Source: Methylobacterium dankookense (lineage in GTDB: Bacteria; Pseudomonadota; Alphaproteobacteria; Rhizobiales; Beijerinckiaceae). Taken from it: a DNA stretch of 64,000 bases. Numbering within the stretch: the stretch's first letter is position 1; the number at the start of each line of letters is the position of its first letter. Location: assembly GCF_902141855.1 (NCBI RefSeq), contig NZ_CABFVH010000003.1, positions 186,001 through 250,000 on the forward strand, written 5' to 3'. Positions 62,325 to 64,000 of the stretch are shown one piece after another. The notes under the pieces were generated by a model that did no database searches, was not told the DNA's origin, and saw only the letters and a list, made by a program, of their open reading frames with translations. The position numbers and the translations under genes are program-made.

Positions 62325-62619
62325 GCCCAAGATCATACTTGGGGTTTGCCCATCGAGGGTTGCCGGCGACCACTGAGGATGTAAGCAGGGCCCCCAACGC
62401 TAGCTGTTGCGGCGAAACAACAGCCACCCAAAGTAAAATTCGATTTGAAAATTACGTCGACATACGAAGCTGAGCCGTATAAACATTTTTGATACCCAAC
62501 AAACATCACACATTTAATTCAATTTTGACTTAGTATTAACACATATTAAGAATGAAGACTCTCTCTTGTACAGTCAAACATTTTCATTATAAGGACGATC
62601 GCCTCACATGGAGGAATTG
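62325..62619 (+). other. AT-rich intergenic spacer
   Basis: From ~62440 the DNA is clearly AT-rich (ATTTAATTCAATTTTGAC, TTAACACATATTAAG), unlike the rest of the window. TTGACT at 62525 with TAAGAAT ~17 bases on is a possible promoter for the exported-protein genes. No gene was seen. Confidence 0.5.
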
Positions 62620-62994
62620 ATGCGCATTATCATTTCTAGTTTCGTTGTCTCAATGCTTGCGATGTCTAGTGGAGCGCACGCCCAATCATGCGCTTCAAGC
62701 ATGCGTGCCAACATGTCTCAAATGGCGGCCAACGCGATACAGTGTGGTGAGTCTGCCGATCTTCTGAGTTCCATTCAACGCGGCGGGTCTGGGCGCACAA
62801 GTATCGCAGAACTGGCCTCGTCCTGCGAGCGTGGCCGATCTGTGACGAGTCAACTGAGTGCGTTCAATGAATGCTCGCGCACTTATATATGTGCAACTTT
62901 GGCTTACTCCTACGCGCTAGAAAATCTAAGCAGCTTTGGAGGTGATTGCACTGCTGCGGCTAACGCTGGTCTAAGCAAATTCCCAGTTCGTTAA
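62620..62994 (+). CDS. Exported Cys-rich small protein
   Basis: I start at ATG 62620, just after GGAGGA; 124 residues. The signal peptide MRIIISSFVVSMLAMSSGAH (cleavage after AQ) is followed by a mature protein with six Cys and many Ser/Ala. The codon usage and base composition are less GC-biased than the core genes, suggesting recent acquisition. The function is unknown. The next exported gene begins 5 bp after its stop. Confidence 0.65.
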   Translation: MRIIISSFVVSMLAMSSGAHAQSCASSMRANMSQMAANAIQCGESADLLSSIQRGGSGRTSIAELASSCERGRSVTSQLSAFNECSRTYICATLAYSYALENLSSFGGDCTAAANAGLSKFPVR

Positions 62995-62999
62995 TCGAA

Positions 63000-63284
63000 A
63001 TGATCAGGTTGTTGCTTGCTGCCATAACCGTGATACCTATGACGCTCGGCACTGCGCGCGCCGAGTCTCTGTCAAGTTGTGATCAAATTAAACGAACGCA
63101 AGGTGTACAGGCGTGGCTAACCTGTGTTGCTCGCCAAGCTAAAGACAATTACTTACCGGGTGCAGGAGCAGCTCCTGGTATGGCCATGGATGAGATGGAC
63201 AATCAAATCAATCGTGAACTATGCACAGGTATGTGCGAAGGGCGCGACTCCGGCGCTAAAATCGGCGACTGCACCTGCAAATGA
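63000..63284 (+). CDS. Exported Cys-rich small protein
   Basis: The 94-residue protein starts with MIRLLLAAITVIPMTLGTAR (cleavage near ARA). The mature part has six Cys, ending in a KIGDCTCK tail, so it is probably disulfide-bonded in the periplasm. It lies 5 bp after the gene at 62620 and shares its composition; the two look like a functional pair. Function unknown. Confidence 0.65.
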   Translation: MIRLLLAAITVIPMTLGTARAESLSSCDQIKRTQGVQAWLTCVARQAKDNYLPGAGAAPGMAMDEMDNQINRELCTGMCEGRDSGAKIGDCTCK

Positions 63285-63313
63285 AATTGCGATCTTTTTT
63301 GATCTGATAAGCG

Positions 63314-63341
63314 CACCCTGCAGCCAAGCGGTTGCAGGGTG
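63314..63341 (+). terminator. Weak hairpin after the exported pair
   Basis: CACCCTGCA and TGCAGGGTG pair around a 10-base loop, 29 bp after the stop at 63284. There is no good T-run, so terminator function is uncertain. Confidence 0.35.
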
Positions 63342-63375
63342 TTCTGCCTAGTGTCCGGTTCCGCGATTTCCAAAC

Positions 63376-64000
63376 ATGAAATTTCTTGCGAACTACGAGC
63401 GCCGCTTTCTGACCGGCATCTCAAAAGCAATGGGCGGCGTCGCCAGCTATGCTTGGAGTGTATCATCCTGGGCCGATTACAGGATCAAAGATGCGCTACG
63501 CAATGAAACCCACCCAAGCGATCAAGCCGCCATAGACGCCATGATCGGTGTCTACAAAGACCAGCGTTTCAAGGCCATGCCCCCAGATCCCCGCGCAATC
63601 GATCCCGCGCAGGCCCGCAGCATCCGCGAGCGCTTGGAAGACAAGTATTACTATCAGTGGCGAGCGACTCGGGCAGATGCACAACTAATTGACGCGCTTT
63701 ATGCAGGGTGCGCACAATCAAACGGCGATCGATATACACTCTGTGTCGAAACAATTTTCTTGGACGACAAGGGACACAGCCCGCCATTGAGGTGGCGGCC
63801 ATGGGGCTCCTGCGATGAGTTCAAGCGTTACTACTACGTGACAGCATGCAGCGTGACTGTGCGGCCGTTCATCACCTCATACGATGATGCGGTCCGGTTG
63901 CTCGGCAGCCTCCTGCCGGGATGGGGATACAGTCTGCGATACGCGGCCGGACGCAGCGCGGTACGGCTTGAGCGAGGAAGCGAAACCGGTCCATGGAAGG
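63376..64000 (+). CDS. Unidentified protein, incomplete at the window end
   Basis: From ATG 63376 the frame is open to base 64000 (208 codons, no stop), so the gene continues beyond the window. It begins MKFLANYERRFLTGISKAMG, then a polar region (DPRAIDPAQARSIRERLEDK, three Tyr in a row after KYY), and a hydrophobic/Arg stretch DDAVRLLGSLLPGWGY. It has no recognised domain. It belongs to the accessory segment by composition and position. Confidence 0.5.
   Translation, partial: MKFLANYERRFLTGISKAMGGVASYAWSVSSWADYRIKDALRNETHPSDQAAIDAMIGVYKDQRFKAMPPDPRAIDPAQARSIRERLEDKYYYQWRATRADAQLIDALYAGCAQSNGDRYTLCVETIFLDDKGHSPPLRWRPWGSCDEFKRYYYVTACSVTVRPFITSYDDAVRLLGSLLPGWGYSLRYAAGRSAVRLERGSETGPWK

Overview
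This 64 kb window is high-GC chromosomal DNA from an alphaproteobacterium, most likely Methylobacterium or a close relative in the Rhizobiales. The basis is the GC- and Ala/Arg-rich coding, two MucR-type regulators, a long-leader ornithine decarboxylase, the YbjN/ProC pair, the SufE/DUF6456/MucR neighbourhood, and three copies of a ~100-bp triple-hairpin repeat between convergent genes. Genus is an inference; no rRNA or taxonomic marker was searched.

Layout. 0-9.7 kb: DEAD-box RNA helicase, VapBC-type toxin-antitoxin pair, ChaA-like antiporter, M20 peptidase, a flavin reductase/sulfite-oxidase-like pair, then a decaying spot (TetR gene with an in-frame amber codon, a darcynin-like gene, a methyltransferase reduced to its two ends), an EamA transporter and infA. 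9.9-15.2 kb: glycolate oxidase subunits GlcE and GlcF (no GlcD here) coupled to a periplasmic ligand-binding protein, then a polysaccharide flippase. 15.4-28.1 kb: small exported protein, acetyltransferases, ornithine/lysine decarboxylase behind a strongly structured RNA leader, two CgeB/GT4 glycosyltransferase genes, a large AsmA protein and a thiopurine methyltransferase-like enzyme. 28.2-37 kb: UvrD/PcrA-type helicase, PhoH ATPase, His/Met/Arg-rich exported peptide, UbiK-like protein, YbjN-ProC, a translationally coupled trio of small hydrophilic proteins, and cysK.

37-42.9 kb holds the most distinctive metabolic locus: a LysR regulator followed by a compact operon encoding a four-subunit succinate dehydrogenase/fumarate reductase-like complex and a two-subunit class I fumarase/tartrate dehydratase. 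The flavoprotein seems to carry Cys where canonical enzymes have the FAD-binding His. 43-60 kb: META-domain protein, Xre regulator, PIG-L deacetylase with a GT2 glycosyltransferase, an acyl-CoA synthetase-GNAT fusion, two MucR paralogues lacking zinc ligands, a membrane-anchored Mrr-like nuclease, a D-Ala-D-Ala carboxypeptidase, QueE, a LysR/DMT pair, oligopeptidase B, a DUF6456 protein and SufE.

60.1 kb to the end: a tRNA-Arg(UCU) with its terminator marks the edge of an accessory segment. It has two tandem PrtN-like regulators, a tandem pair of paralogous small proteins followed by two very short overlapping genes, an AT-rich gap, two small Cys-rich exported proteins and an unidentified gene running off the window. 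It looks like an island inserted beside a tRNA, although no integrase or second att copy lies in the window. No CRISPR array or rRNA was seen. Many long open frames opposite the GC-rich genes are antisense shadows and were left out.
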